Notes: generated by a model not told the origin, from the letters alone. A DNA stretch of 64,000 nucleotides from Micromonospora rubida (GCF_009908295.1 NZ_JAAALO010000001.1:124001-188000), one strand, 5' to 3'; numbered from the stretch's first letter, positions 41,981 to 50,697 are shown. Translations and numbers: made by a program.

Positions 41981-42847
41981 ATGAATCCGCTGGGCGAGTT
42001 CCTCCGATCGCGACGCGGTGTCATCCGGCCGCAGGACGCCGGCCTGGCCCGCTACGGCGAGCGCCGGCGGGTCTCCGGGCTGCGCCGCGAGGAGCTGGCC
42101 CAGCTCGCCGGGGTCAGCGTCTCCTATTACACCCGGCTGGAGCAGGGCCAGGCGCACAACGTGTCCGACGAGGTGCTCGACGCGGTCGCCCGGGCGTTGC
42201 AGCTCGGCGGTGACGAGCGGGCGCACCTGTTCACGTTGGCCCGCCCCGGCCGGACGGCGCCCGAGCGGGCGGTCCGGGCCAGCTCCGCGCCGCCGGCCCT
42301 GCGCCAGATGCTCGCGATGATGCCCGACGTGCCGGCGATGGTGCTCAGCGCCGCGACCGACGTGCACACCTGGAACCCGCTGGGCCACGCCCTGCTCGCC
42401 TGGCACCTCGACGAGGCGCCCAACATGAGCCGGTCGGTCTTCCTCGACCCCCGGATGCGCGAGCTGTACGCCGACTGGCCGGGCAAGGCCCGCTCCGTGG
42501 TGGCATACCTGCGGATGGCCGTGGGCCGCTACCGCGACGACCGCCGGGTCGTCGGGCTGGTCGAGGAGCTGCTGTCACGCAGCCCGGAGTTCGCCGGGAT
42601 GTGGGCCGAGCACCCGGTCAGCACCTGCGAGACGATGACCTACGACATGGCCCACCCGGTGGTCGGCGCGCTGACGGTCAACCAGCACACGCTGCGGCTG
42701 GAGGAGGCCCCGAACCTGATGCTCGTGACCTTCACCGTCGAGGCCGGCTCGTCGTCGGCGGCGGCGCTGCGGATGCTCGGCGGCATCCCCCGGCAAGTCA
42801 CGGCCCCGGTGCCGGCCCAGCGGCAGAGCGTCGCCGTCCCCTCCTGA
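41981..42847 (+). CDS. MmyB-like XRE transcriptional regulator
   Basis: This 288-aa regulator has an N-terminal XRE HTH (LRREELAQLAGVSVSYYTRLEQGQ, about 34-58) and a C-terminal MmyB-like ligand-binding domain (PAMVLSAATDVHTWNPLGHALL, then DYPxxKxR-like segments and HPVVGALTVNQHTLRLEEAPNLMLVTF). MmyB-type regulators often bind fatty-acid-like ligands and control secondary metabolism or redox genes. ATG at 41981; the longer frame begins with non-typical residues. The palindrome upstream is shared with the MFS exporter, suggesting it controls itself and export. Confidence 0.9.
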   Translation: MNPLGEFLRSRRGVIRPQDAGLARYGERRRVSGLRREELAQLAGVSVSYYTRLEQGQAHNVSDEVLDAVARALQLGGDERAHLFTLARPGRTAPERAVRASSAPPALRQMLAMMPDVPAMVLSAATDVHTWNPLGHALLAWHLDEAPNMSRSVFLDPRMRELYADWPGKARSVVAYLRMAVGRYRDDRRVVGLVEELLSRSPEFAGMWAEHPVSTCETMTYDMAHPVVGALTVNQHTLRLEEAPNLMLVTFTVEAGSSSAAALRMLGGIPRQVTAPVPAQRQSVAVPS

Positions 42848-42918
42848 TCCCCCACGCGCGACGGCGGCCGGCCCCGGCGACGGCCGAAGCCGCCGGCCGG
42901 GAACCGGCCGCCGCGGAC

Positions 42919-42942
42919 GGTGGGGTGCCGCCGCACCCCACC
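42919..42942. terminator. Bidirectional stem-loop terminator
   Basis: A perfect 10-bp stem (GGTGGGGTGC / GCACCCCACC) with a 4-nt loop lies between the convergent MmyB and DUF899 genes. Confidence 0.75.
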
Positions 42943-42951
42943 GCGCCGCCG

Positions 42952-43704
42952 TCACTGCGTCGCGGCCTCCGTCGGCTGCTGCGCGGCCGGGCTGTCGTGG
43001 CGCACCTGGAACTTGTTCACACCGGTCCACCAGTTCTCGCCCGGGTTGGCGGCCTGCTCGGCGTCGTAGCGGTCGTGGTGCCGCCACCAGTCCCACGGGT
43101 GGGCCAGCTCCTCCTCCTGCCGGCCCAGCGGGGTGACGTCGAGGTAGTTGTAGGTGTTGATGAACACCTCGCCGCCCCGGTCGAACACCGAGCTGGCGTG
43201 GAAGATCTTCTCGCCGTCGCGGATGAAGGAGCTGACCGCCGGCAGCTCACCCTTCTCCATGGTGACGTTGAAGTCGTAGTTGAAGTCGCTGCCGTACGAG
43301 GAGACCCACGGGATGTGGCTCCAGCCCATCCGGGCCTTGAACTTCTCGATCTTCTCCAGCGGGGCCCGGGCGATCATCACGAACGAGGTGTCCCGAGCGT
43401 GCATGTGCGACAGGTCCCCGACGTTGTCGGCCTGCATCGAGCAGCCGACGCAGCCCTCCTTCGCGTCCGGGGCGAACATGAAGTGCCGGACGATCAGCTG
43501 GCTACGCCCCTGGAACAGCTCGAGCAGCGTCACCTCACCAGTGGGCGAGGCGAACACGTACTCCTTTTCCACCGGCACCACCGGCATGGCCCGGCGCGCG
43601 GCGCTGAGCTGGTCGCGGGCGCGAGTGAGCGCCTTCTCCTCCTCCAGCAGCCTTTCCCGGGCACTGGTCCATTCCTCACGCGAGACGATCTGCGGAAAAC
43701 TCAT
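42952..43704 (-). CDS. DUF899 family thioredoxin-like protein
   Basis: This 250-aa cytoplasmic protein shows the DUF899 pattern: EWTSARERLLEEEKALTRARDQLSAARRAMP at the start, FMFAPDAKEGCVGCSMQADN with a CxxC pair near residue 83, and DVTPLGRQEE at the end. Members have a thioredoxin fold and unknown activity; CxxC suggests thiol redox chemistry. ATG at 43704 with a GGGAGGA RBS. It is divergent from the monooxygenase gene, and a striking 18-bp direct repeat lies between them. Confidence 0.88.
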   Translation of the reverse strand: MSFPQIVSREEWTSARERLLEEEKALTRARDQLSAARRAMPVVPVEKEYVFASPTGEVTLLELFQGRSQLIVRHFMFAPDAKEGCVGCSMQADNVGDLSHMHARDTSFVMIARAPLEKIEKFKARMGWSHIPWVSSYGSDFNYDFNVTMEKGELPAVSSFIRDGEKIFHASSVFDRGGEVFINTYNYLDVTPLGRQEEELAHPWDWWRHHDRYDAEQAANPGENWWTGVNKFQVRHDSPAAQQPTEAATQ

Positions 43705-43827
43705 CGTTCCTCCCTCAACGGTCGCCGCCGGCGCACACGAAGACCGGGCGACACCTGCGACCCTGACACGGCCACGGAGGGGCCGACTTCTCCGCTCGTG
43801 CCCTCTTCACCGGCCTGATCCGTGCGC

Positions 43828-43867
43828 CGGCAACGAGCAATCCGGGTATCGGCAACGAGCAATCCGG
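43828..43867. repeat. Exact 18-bp direct repeat, 22 bp apart, in a divergent promoter
   Basis: CGGCAACGAGCAATCCGG occurs at 43828-43845 and 43850-43867, 22 bp start to start (two helical turns), about 90 bp before the monooxygenase start. This spacing puts two binding sites on the same DNA face, as for a regulator binding a direct repeat. Confidence 0.9.
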
Positions 43868-43956
43868 AAGAGGTCGCGGCAGCCGGGATGTGACAGCGTC
43901 GATGGCGCTTGGCAGACAGGATTCCGGCCGATCCGGTCGCCCGTTGAGGAGGACAC

Positions 43957-45141
43957 GTGCCCACGATCACCGAAGCACCCACCCGCGAGGAACTCGTGCA
44001 ACGCGCCGCGGATCTCGTCCCGCTGATCCGCAAACACGCGGCGTGGCAGGAGGAGAACCGTCGCCTCCACGATGAGACGGTCGCCGCGATCGAGGAGGCG
44101 GGGCTGTTCAGGCTCCGCACGCCCCGCCGCTACGGCGGGTACGAGGTGGACACCCGCACGCTCGTGGCGGTCGCCACCGAGCTCGGCCGGGGCGACGCCA
44201 GCACCGCCTGGGTCACCTCCGTGCTGTGGATGCCCACCTGGCTCGCCGGCCTGTTCCCCGACGCGGCCCAGGACGAGGTGTTCGCCAACCCCAACACCCG
44301 GGTGTGCGGCACCAACAGCGTCGGCGGCACGGCCGTCCCCACCGACGGGGGCGTCGTCGTCAACGGCAGCTGGCACTTCATCAGCGGGGCGCACCACGCG
44401 CAGTGGCAGGAGATCGCCGCGGTCGTACTGCGCCCGGACGCCGAGCCGGAGCCGATCATGGCGCTGATCCCGATCGGCAGCCTGGAGATCATCGACGACT
44501 GGCACACCACCGGCCTGACCGCCACCGGCAGCGTCACCACCGTGGCCCGGGACGTGTTCGTGCCGAGCAGCCACATCATCCCGATGAGCGCGGCGATGAT
44601 CCCGCAGGGCCTGTCGCAGGGCAACGCGGACTCCCCCGTCTGGCGCACCCCGGCCGCGCTGAACGCGGCGGCGTCCGGCGTGGGCACGGCGGTCGGCGTG
44701 GCCAAGTCCGCGCGCGACGAGTTCCTCGACCGGCTCCCCGGCCGGGGGATCACCTACACCGACTACGAGAACCAGAGCGAGGCGCCGGTCACCCACCTGA
44801 AGATCGGCACCGCCCTCATGAAGATCGACCAGGCCGAGTTCCACGCGTACCACGCCGCCGACCTGGTCGACAGCAAGGCGGCCAGCGGCGCGGAGTGGAC
44901 GCTGGAGGAGCGGGCCCGGGTCCGCGCCGACCACGGCTGGGCCACCCGGTTGGCCAAGGAGGCGGTGGACATCTTCGCCTCCGCCAGCGGCGGCTCGTCC
45001 ATCTACCGTGACGTGCCGATCCAGCGGATCGCCCGGGACATCAACGCGATGAGCCTGCACGGGCTCATCAACCCCGACACCAACACCGAGCTGTACGGCC
45101 GGGTCGTCTGCGGCCTGGGCCCGAACACGCTCTTCCTCTGA
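43957..45141 (+). CDS. Group D flavin monooxygenase/acyl-CoA dehydrogenase-fold oxygenase
   Basis: This 394-aa protein has the acyl-CoA-dehydrogenase fold used by two-component oxygenases such as HsaA and p-hydroxyphenylacetate 3-hydroxylase C2. Visible features are ETVAAIEEAGLFRLRTPRRYGGYEV near the N-terminus, GSWHFISGAHHAQWQ in the middle domain and ASASGGSSIYRDVPIQRIARDI in the C-terminal helical domain. Such enzymes need reduced flavin from a separate reductase; the flavin reductase gene at 17160 is the best candidate here. GTG at 43957 follows TTGAGGAGGA. Probable role: hydroxylation of an aromatic or polyketide intermediate. It is divergent from DUF899 and ends in a strong bidirectional terminator. 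Confidence 0.87.
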   Translation: MPTITEAPTREELVQRAADLVPLIRKHAAWQEENRRLHDETVAAIEEAGLFRLRTPRRYGGYEVDTRTLVAVATELGRGDASTAWVTSVLWMPTWLAGLFPDAAQDEVFANPNTRVCGTNSVGGTAVPTDGGVVVNGSWHFISGAHHAQWQEIAAVVLRPDAEPEPIMALIPIGSLEIIDDWHTTGLTATGSVTTVARDVFVPSSHIIPMSAAMIPQGLSQGNADSPVWRTPAALNAAASGVGTAVGVAKSARDEFLDRLPGRGITYTDYENQSEAPVTHLKIGTALMKIDQAEFHAYHAADLVDSKAASGAEWTLEERARVRADHGWATRLAKEAVDIFASASGGSSIYRDVPIQRIARDINAMSLHGLINPDTNTELYGRVVCGLGPNTLFL

Positions 45142-45158
45142 GCTTTCCCCGACGTGGC

Positions 45159-45192
45159 GAGCCGCCCGGCGCAACCCCCCGCCGGGCGGCTC
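45159..45192. terminator. Bidirectional stem-loop terminator
   Basis: A perfect 13-bp stem (GAGCCGCCCGGCG / CGCCGGGCGGCTC) with an 8-nt loop lies between the convergent monooxygenase and inositol-phosphatase-like genes. It is a reasonable right boundary of the enediyne locus. Confidence 0.8.
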
Positions 45193-45208
45193 GTCGCACT
45201 TTTCGGCG

Positions 45209-45991
45209 TCAGCCCAGCGCGGCGACCCGGGGCCGGAACTCGTCGATCAGCTCCGGCGGCGCGGCGAGCACCCGGCTGCCGGCCACCTCGACGGCCGCGC
45301 CGGCCTCGGTGGCGATCACCAGGCCGGCCGCCCAGTCCCAGCGGAAGGCGCGATCCTCGACGTACGCGTCGCAGCGCCCGGCGGCCACCCAGCACAGGGC
45401 CAGCGCGGTGGAGCCGAGCATCCGCACCCCGCGTACGTCCCCGGCCAGGTCGGTGACGACGGCCGCCTGCACCCTGCGGTGGGCGACGTCGTACGCGTAC
45501 CCGGTGGCGAGGATGACCTCGTCGAGGGCCGTGCCGGCGGGCCGGGCCAACCGGGTGTCGCCCAGGTACGCGCCCCGGCCCAGGGCCGCGTGGAACAACT
45601 CGTCGTGCACCGGGTCGAGGACCACCCCGACGAGCGGCTGCCAGCCGTCGGCCGTCTCCTCCTCGCAGGCCACGCTGACGCACCAGAACGGCATCCCGGA
45701 CACGTAGTTCACGGTGCCGTCCAGCGGGTCCAGCACCCAGCGCAGCCCGGAGCGGCCGACGTGGCCGCTGCCCTCCTCGGCCAGGATGCCGTCGTCGGGC
45801 CGGCGGGCGCGCAGCAGCTCGACGACGAGCGCCTCGCTGGCCCGGTCCGCGTCGCTCACCGGGTCGGTGTGGGCCGTCTTGTAGTCGACCCGGCCGTGGT
45901 CGCCGAAGCGCCGCAGCAGCTCGCGCCCGCCGAGCCTCGCCGCCTCCTCGGCGACCCGTCGGCAGTCGTCCAGCTCAGCGTCACTGACCAT
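45209..45991 (-). CDS. Inositol monophosphatase family protein
   Basis: This 260-aa enzyme has the family metal-binding motifs: the E-x-G segment EEGSGH, the WVLDPLDGTVNYV signature (DPLDGTxN), and RAFRWDWAAGLVIATEAGAAV near the end with the WD motif. It should dephosphorylate inositol phosphate or a related sugar phosphate, using Mg. In actinomycetes such enzymes supply inositol for mycothiol or phospholipids, or hydrolyse histidinol phosphate. ATG at 45991 follows GAGGAGAG; the frame extends to 46111 without better start. Convergent with the monooxygenase. Confidence 0.9.
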   Translation of the reverse strand: MVSDAELDDCRRVAEEAARLGGRELLRRFGDHGRVDYKTAHTDPVSDADRASEALVVELLRARRPDDGILAEEGSGHVGRSGLRWVLDPLDGTVNYVSGMPFWCVSVACEEETADGWQPLVGVVLDPVHDELFHAALGRGAYLGDTRLARPAGTALDEVILATGYAYDVAHRRVQAAVVTDLAGDVRGVRMLGSTALALCWVAAGRCDAYVEDRAFRWDWAAGLVIATEAGAAVEVAGSRVLAAPPELIDEFRPRVAALG

Positions 45992-46076
45992 CGCGCTCTC
46001 CTCGCCGGGTTCGGGGCCGGTCATGATCGTCGCACCGGAGCGGGCCGGGCACCACTCGCCCCCGTAGACCCGGTCC

Positions 46077-46337
46077 TCAACGGCGCAGGCGGCGGGCGCA
46101 GGGGCCGTCATGGTCGGCGCGCAGCAGGCAGCGCCGGCCGCCGCCGGGCATCCGCCGGTCGCAGAAGACCCGGTGACGTACGTTCTGGTCGTCCTCGGTG
46201 GACACGGTGGTCTCCCCCGGGTCGGCGTGCGGCAGCACGAGCAGCCACCGACCGACCAGCCGGGCCAGCCGCTGCGCGGCGGCCAGGTCGACGGCGACGA
46301 CGGGCAGGTGGATGACGTACCGCCGGGTCACCGGCAC
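46077..46337 (-). CDS. Small hypothetical actinomycete protein
   Basis: This 86-aa protein begins PVTRRYVIHLPVVAVDLAAAQRLARLVGRWLLVL and ends with a cysteine-containing basic tail (CDRRMPGGGRRCLLRADHDGPC). It overlaps the upstream DivIVA-like gene by 10 bp. Two Cys pairs could bind zinc, but nothing more can be said. I do not recognise the family. Confidence 0.6.
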   Translation of the reverse strand: MPVTRRYVIHLPVVAVDLAAAQRLARLVGRWLLVLPHADPGETTVSTEDDQNVRHRVFCDRRMPGGGRRCLLRADHDGPCARRLRR

Positions 46338-46615
46338 CGGTCCGGGTCGGTGGACGGGGCCTCCTCGCGGCGCAGCGCGTACGTGAGCCGGGCGGCCTCC
46401 CGCCGGCTCGCGCCGAGCGCGGCGTAGGCGCCGGCCAGGTCGGCGGCGACCCGGTCGAGGAAGGCGTACACGTCGTCGGGGTCCAGGCCGCGGCGTCCGC
46501 GCCCGGCGGGCCGGAAGCGGCGCTCACGCACCTGCCACGGCAGCAGGCTGGTGTACGCGGAGGAGCGGTACGTCGCTCCGCCCAGGTGATCCGGACGCTG
46601 GTTGCGCAGGCTCAT
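46328..46615 (-). CDS. DivIVA-domain-like small protein
   Basis: This 95-aa protein carries LPWQVRERRFRPAGRGRRGLDPDDVYAFLDRVAADLAGAY, a DivIVA-like signature (the FxxxxRGLDxxDVxxFL pattern), followed by a coiled-coil-like basic helix. It is much shorter than DivIVA proper. Such proteins are common small actinomycete proteins of unknown role. ATG at 46615; its stop overlaps the next gene. Confidence 0.75.
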   Translation of the reverse strand: MSLRNQRPDHLGGATYRSSAYTSLLPWQVRERRFRPAGRGRRGLDPDDVYAFLDRVAADLAGAYAALGASRREAARLTYALRREEAPSTDPDRCR

Positions 46616-47010
46616 CCGGCTCCGTCCTCTCGGCTGTCGGTGGGATGGCTGGGGCGCGCGGCGGCCGGCGCCGGGGGGATGGTCCGGCCGCCGCGTCGGG
46701 AACCAGCATGGGCCGGCCTCCAGCGGAATGGCAACGACCTGAACCGCCATTTCTCCGCATTCCGTTGACTTTCTTTCCCGTGAGCTGTAGCAGTTACGGG
46801 AAGGGCCACGTCCGGGTAACAGAAATGCACAGCACGTCACCCGGAAACGTCGTGGCGGGACACCCATCGTCGCAGGTGGACTGTAGTGTCGGGGAAGAAG
46901 CAACCAACCGGCGACGCACCCGCAAAACAATCATCGGCGGCGATCGCCGCATGTTTCAGCAATGGCATCCGGATGTAACAAAATGCAACGCGGAAAGGAG
47001 CCGAGAGCCG
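46616..47010. promoter_or_regulatory. Divergent promoter region before the XRE/DUF5753 gene
   Basis: This 395-bp gap contains a probable rightward promoter: TTGACT (46765-46770), a 17-bp spacer and TAGCAG (46788-46793). A perfect palindrome GCGGCGATCGCCGC lies at 46937-46950, about 60 bp before the regulator start, and could be its operator. The frame of the regulator is open further upstream, but the AAAGGAG RBS at 46994-47000 supports the ATG at 47011. Confidence 0.6.
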
Positions 47011-47892
47011 ATGGCCGAGGACATGGGATCGACCGTGCCCCGACGACAGTTGGGGCGGGCCCTGCGCGAGTTGCGCACCGAGGCCCGCATGACGCTGGAC
47101 GGCGCGGCGGAGGCGGTGCAGTGCAGCCGACAGAAGATGTGGCGCATCGAGACCGGCCTCGGCGCGGTCCGGGCGGTTGACGCCCGGGCGCTGTGCGAGT
47201 TGTACGGGGCGACGCCCGAGCTGACCGCCGCGCTGACCGGCCTGGCCGGCGAGACGAAGGCGAGCGGCTGGTGGCACTCGTACGGCCTCGCCATCCCGGA
47301 CTGGTTCGAGATGTACGTCGGGCTGGAGTCCGCTGCCTCACGGCTACGCGGCTACGACGAGTCGTTGATCCCGGGCCTGCTCCAGGTTCCCGCCTACACC
47401 CGGGGCGTCTACCAGAACCGGTCAGGCATGGGTGACGAAGAGTTCGAGCAGGTCCTCGAAGTCAGACGCCAGCGGAAAGGTCTCCTGACCCGGAGGCTGC
47501 CCAAGGCCCCACATCTCCAGTCGGTGCTGTCCGAGGCGGTACTGCTCCGATGCGTCGGCGGGCCGGCAGCGATGGCGGAACAGCTTGGGCACCTGCTTGA
47601 GCTTGCCGACCTGCCCAACGTCTCCATTCGCGTTCTGCCGCTGGCTGCGGGGGCGCACTACGGCACGCTCGCAGGGACCTTCATGATGCTCGACTTCCCG
47701 CTGGCCAACCGGGTGACGCCAGAGCCCTCGGTCGTCTACTGCGAGTCGCTGACCGGCGCGCTCTACCTCGATCGGCCTGAAGAACTCGCGACCTACGAAC
47801 GAGTGTGGGCGAGCCTCGATGCCCTGTCCCTTGATGAGGAACAATCCAAGGAACTGATCAACAAGATCACCGTGGAGGTCCACCATGGCTGA
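47011..47892 (+). CDS. XRE-family regulator with DUF5753 domain
   Basis: This 293-aa regulator has an N-terminal HTH (RQLGRALRELRTEARMTLDGAAEAVQCSRQKMWRIETG) and a C-terminal DUF5753 domain (YDESLIPGLLQVPAYTRGVY..., with SVLSEAVLLRCVGGPAAMAEQL). In Streptomyces and relatives these are paired with a DUF397 protein, as here, and affect development or antibiotic production. The stop overlaps the DUF397 gene by 8 bp. Confidence 0.92.
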   Translation: MAEDMGSTVPRRQLGRALRELRTEARMTLDGAAEAVQCSRQKMWRIETGLGAVRAVDARALCELYGATPELTAALTGLAGETKASGWWHSYGLAIPDWFEMYVGLESAASRLRGYDESLIPGLLQVPAYTRGVYQNRSGMGDEEFEQVLEVRRQRKGLLTRRLPKAPHLQSVLSEAVLLRCVGGPAAMAEQLGHLLELADLPNVSIRVLPLAAGAHYGTLAGTFMMLDFPLANRVTPEPSVVYCESLTGALYLDRPEELATYERVWASLDALSLDEEQSKELINKITVEVHHG

Positions 47893-48079
47893 ACTGACCA
47901 ACGCCCAGTGGCGCAAGAGCACCCGCAGCGGCGACAACAACGGCGCCTGCGTCGAGGTGGCCGACAACCTGTTCGGCGTCGTCGCCGTGCGGGACAGCAA
48001 GGACCCGGCCGGTCCCGCCCTCACCTTCTCCCCCACCTCCTGGTCCGCCTTCGTCCGGTCGGCGAGGTCGGCACGCTGA
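47885..48079 (+). CDS. DUF397 protein (partner of XRE/DUF5753)
   Basis: This 64-aa protein has the DUF397 pattern AQWRKSTRSGDNNGACVEVADNLFGVVAVRDSKDP...FSPTSWSAFV. It is translationally coupled to the regulator and is thought to act as its antagonist or partner. It is followed by a strong terminator. Confidence 0.93.
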   Translation: MAELTNAQWRKSTRSGDNNGACVEVADNLFGVVAVRDSKDPAGPALTFSPTSWSAFVRSARSAR

Positions 48080-48095
48080 GGTCGTACCCCGAGAG

Positions 48096-48130
48096 AGAGC
48101 GCGCCCGGCGGAGCCCGCCGGGCGCGCTCT
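48096..48130. terminator. Strong stem-loop terminator, near-twin of one at 51868
   Basis: A perfect 16-bp stem (AGAGCGCGCCCGGCGG / CCGCCGGGCGCGCTCT) with an AGC loop, followed by TCTGTTTT on the + strand. The same stem recurs at 51868-51902 with only a loop-base change. Confidence 0.85.
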
Positions 48131-48411
48131 TCTGTTTTCCCGGAAGGTCGTGCGCAGGTACTGGCTGAGGGCTGTCAGCAATCCGTCTGTCCGCGCCGTC
48201 ATGCAGGCCAGCCCCACCGCCGCCCCGAAGGGGGCAGCATCGACGTCGTTGCATCCCTACGAGGCGGGCCGATGCTCGGTAACATCAGCGTCCCGTTCGT
48301 GACCGTCAGCCGGGGAGGTTGCACGGCGTGGATCCGCGACGCCCGTTCGCCGGCCGAGCGGCTGCTGTCCCACGCGGGTCCGTTGGCGATCTCATAGCGG
48401 GCAGGTGAGAG

Positions 48412-49788
48412 ATGTCGGCCATCGTCCTCGTTCGGCATGTCGAAACCGAGAAGAACCGCAGCGACATCCACGGCGCATCCGCACTGGACACGGTGACGCC
48501 CGACGGCCACCGTCAGGTGGAACGGCTGGCCGTCGCGATTCGCACCAGCGCGGTCGCGGTAGCCGCCGTCGTCGCCACACCCACCCCGCAGGCTGTCGCA
48601 TCGGCCCGGCTGATCGCGGCGGAGCTTCACCTGCCGTACGAGGGCGAGCTGGCATTGCCCGCCGTCGACCTCGGGGTGGCGGGCGGCCGGTCCGGCGACG
48701 AGCTGCGGGGCGTCCACCCCGAGGCTCATCGGGCGCTCGACCTGTTCCGAGCACGGGTGATCAGCGCCGGGGAGCTGAGGATCCGCGGAGGCGAGGACGC
48801 GTACGCCCTCGAACGGCGGCTGACCAACTGGTGGCGGACCGAGGGGCGGACGCGCTGCCCCAACCGCCTGGTCGTGGGTAGCAACTCCACCGTTCTCATG
48901 ATCGCGCATCTACTCAACGGGATCCTGCCCACCGACCCGCGCTACCGCTGCCTGGCCACTCCCAACGGCACCGCGCGTCTCTGGCGCGGCGACGGCGACA
49001 GCTGGAACTCCGCTCCTTCGTTTCCCGGCGACTCGTGGCCCGACCTCGAACAGTTGCGACTGCCCTCGCCGGGCGGCTCGGTGGCCGTGACCAGGCATGC
49101 GCCGAGCTGGGTGCCCAGCGAACACCGCATCGTCATCGTGCCCGGCTACTTCGGCAGCTCACGGCACGGGCCGTACGGGCTCTACAACCGGCTGGCCCGG
49201 GCGTGGGCATGGCAGGGCTTCGAGACGTTCACCATCGACCCACTCGGGTCGGGCGATTCGACCGCCGTCTTCCGCGACTTCACCTCGGAGGTGCGGTCCG
49301 TGGAGATCGTCAGCGAGTGGGCCGCCCGACGGTCCGCCTCGCTGCTGCTGGTGGGACATTCGATGGGCGGCGCCACCGCGCTGCGGGCCCGGGAGCGGGC
49401 GGGGGCCACCGGGTGGAAGGTCTGGTGCCTCGCGCCGCTGTGCAGGCTGGCGGATCTGGTCAGGGTGTTCCTGTCTGCTGATCAGCTCGACGAGCTACGG
49501 AGGACCGGGCGGACCTACCGGCACGGCTTGGAGCTGCGCCAGGACATGATCGAGGAGTCCGGCGCGGCCTGGGACGAGCACTCCAAGGACGTGGACGGCG
49601 TGTGGATCGCCGGAGACGACCGCTACACGGCGGGCATGGACCTCTCTCCGATTCCCGCCACCAGGACCCACATCATCGACGGCGCTGACCACAACTTCTC
49701 GACCAACGACAGCCTCCCCCGCTTACTCACGTCCACCGGCGTCCTCCTCGCCGGGCTGGCCGGACCGATGCCCTCCACCGAGGGCTGA
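48412..49788 (+). CDS. Histidine phosphatase/alpha-beta hydrolase fusion protein
   Basis: This 458-aa protein joins two enzyme domains. Residues 1-205 are a phosphoglycerate-mutase-like domain with the RHVETEKN motif (Arg8, His9), and residues about 235-450 are an alpha/beta hydrolase with GHSMGG (Ser317), an acidic residue in the GDDRY segment and the catalytic His in DGADHNFS. The combination is unusual. It is followed 4 bp later by a nucleotidyltransferase gene, so the three activities may process a phosphorylated ester-like compound or nucleotide. ATG at 48412. Confidence 0.85.
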   Translation: MSAIVLVRHVETEKNRSDIHGASALDTVTPDGHRQVERLAVAIRTSAVAVAAVVATPTPQAVASARLIAAELHLPYEGELALPAVDLGVAGGRSGDELRGVHPEAHRALDLFRARVISAGELRIRGGEDAYALERRLTNWWRTEGRTRCPNRLVVGSNSTVLMIAHLLNGILPTDPRYRCLATPNGTARLWRGDGDSWNSAPSFPGDSWPDLEQLRLPSPGGSVAVTRHAPSWVPSEHRIVIVPGYFGSSRHGPYGLYNRLARAWAWQGFETFTIDPLGSGDSTAVFRDFTSEVRSVEIVSEWAARRSASLLLVGHSMGGATALRARERAGATGWKVWCLAPLCRLADLVRVFLSADQLDELRRTGRTYRHGLELRQDMIEESGAAWDEHSKDVDGVWIAGDDRYTAGMDLSPIPATRTHIIDGADHNFSTNDSLPRLLTSTGVLLAGLAGPMPSTEG

Positions 49789-49792
49789 GAGG

Positions 49793-50392
49793 ATGCCGCA
49801 GCGCCCCCACGCCGTGTGGTCCGGCCGGTTCCAGCCACCGCACGTCGGGCACCTCGCGGTGCTGCGGCACAGCCTGGCGGTTCTGCCGTTGCCGCACGTC
49901 GCGATCCTGACCACCCACTTCGGCTGGCGGGCACCGGGCGATTACGGCGAGCAGGCCGCTGCGGCGTACGCCCCGGCCCGAAATCCGCTGACCGTCTGGG
50001 AGCGGTTCTCTCTCCTGCGGCTGGCCCTGGCCGACGCAGGCATGACCGACCGCGTCTCGCTGCTCATCGCGCCTCGTCACGACCTGGACTGGCCGACCGT
50101 GGCACAGTTCTACCCACCCCACCGGGTGATCTGCCTGACCGCCAAGGACAGGTTCGAGGCGACGAAGGAATCCCTGTGGCGGTCCCGGGGAGAGCGCGTA
50201 CACGTCTTCGAGGGCCTGGGGTCGGCCCAGGTTCTCACCACGACGGCCATTCGGGCCGAGGTGGCGGCGGGTGCGGACTGGCGGACGTTCATTCCGCCCC
50301 GATGTCACTCGTACTTCGAGGACATCAGCGGCCCTCGGCGGGTCTTCGGGATCATGGACGGCCCCGGGGCGCGAGACGCGACACAGCCCTGA
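49793..50392 (+). CDS. Cytidylyltransferase/NMNAT-like nucleotidyltransferase
   Basis: This 199-aa protein carries the nucleotidyltransferase signature GRFQPPHVGHLAVL (HxGH at His17-His20) and a C-terminal TTTAIRAEV in place of the ISSTxIR motif. It should transfer an adenylyl or cytidylyl group to a phosphate, like NMN adenylyltransferase. ATG at 49793, 4 bp after the fused phosphatase/hydrolase stop, so it is in the same operon. Substrate unknown. Confidence 0.85.
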   Translation: MPQRPHAVWSGRFQPPHVGHLAVLRHSLAVLPLPHVAILTTHFGWRAPGDYGEQAAAAYAPARNPLTVWERFSLLRLALADAGMTDRVSLLIAPRHDLDWPTVAQFYPPHRVICLTAKDRFEATKESLWRSRGERVHVFEGLGSAQVLTTTAIRAEVAAGADWRTFIPPRCHSYFEDISGPRRVFGIMDGPGARDATQP

Positions 50393-50697
50393 CGGGCAGG
50401 GATGTGACGCCCGGCGAGGCCCCGGGCGCCACATCCTTACGGGCATCAGCCGATCTGGGCGGAGCGGTCTCCCGCTGGCACGTTCTGTCGACGTGCGGAG
50501 CCGACCGGGCCCGATGTCCCATCAAAGGGACATCAGCCGGGTCCGGCTGGGCGCGAAACGTCCGACCTGTCGGTCATTTTCGGCCACAAACCCTGTCAGG
50601 AAGGAGACACGGCAGCATCGGCGACGATCCACATCAGTACCGTCGGCGGGACTCGCGCGGCCAGAATGCCGCGCGCACGATCTGTGGGGACCCATCG
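50393..50697. promoter_or_regulatory. Intergenic region with a perfect 8-bp inverted repeat
   Basis: This 305-bp gap holds GATGTCCC (50513-50520) / GGGACATC (50527-50534) with a 6-nt loop, in a GC-rich context. It may terminate the nucleotidyltransferase transcript or be an operator for the DUF4352 gene. No gene is seen. Confidence 0.5.

Noticed and set aside
1..46000. Enediyne apoprotein, glycosyltransferase or deoxysugar genes
   Set aside because: Searched the translated frames for these families and saw none; absence is reported, not a feature.
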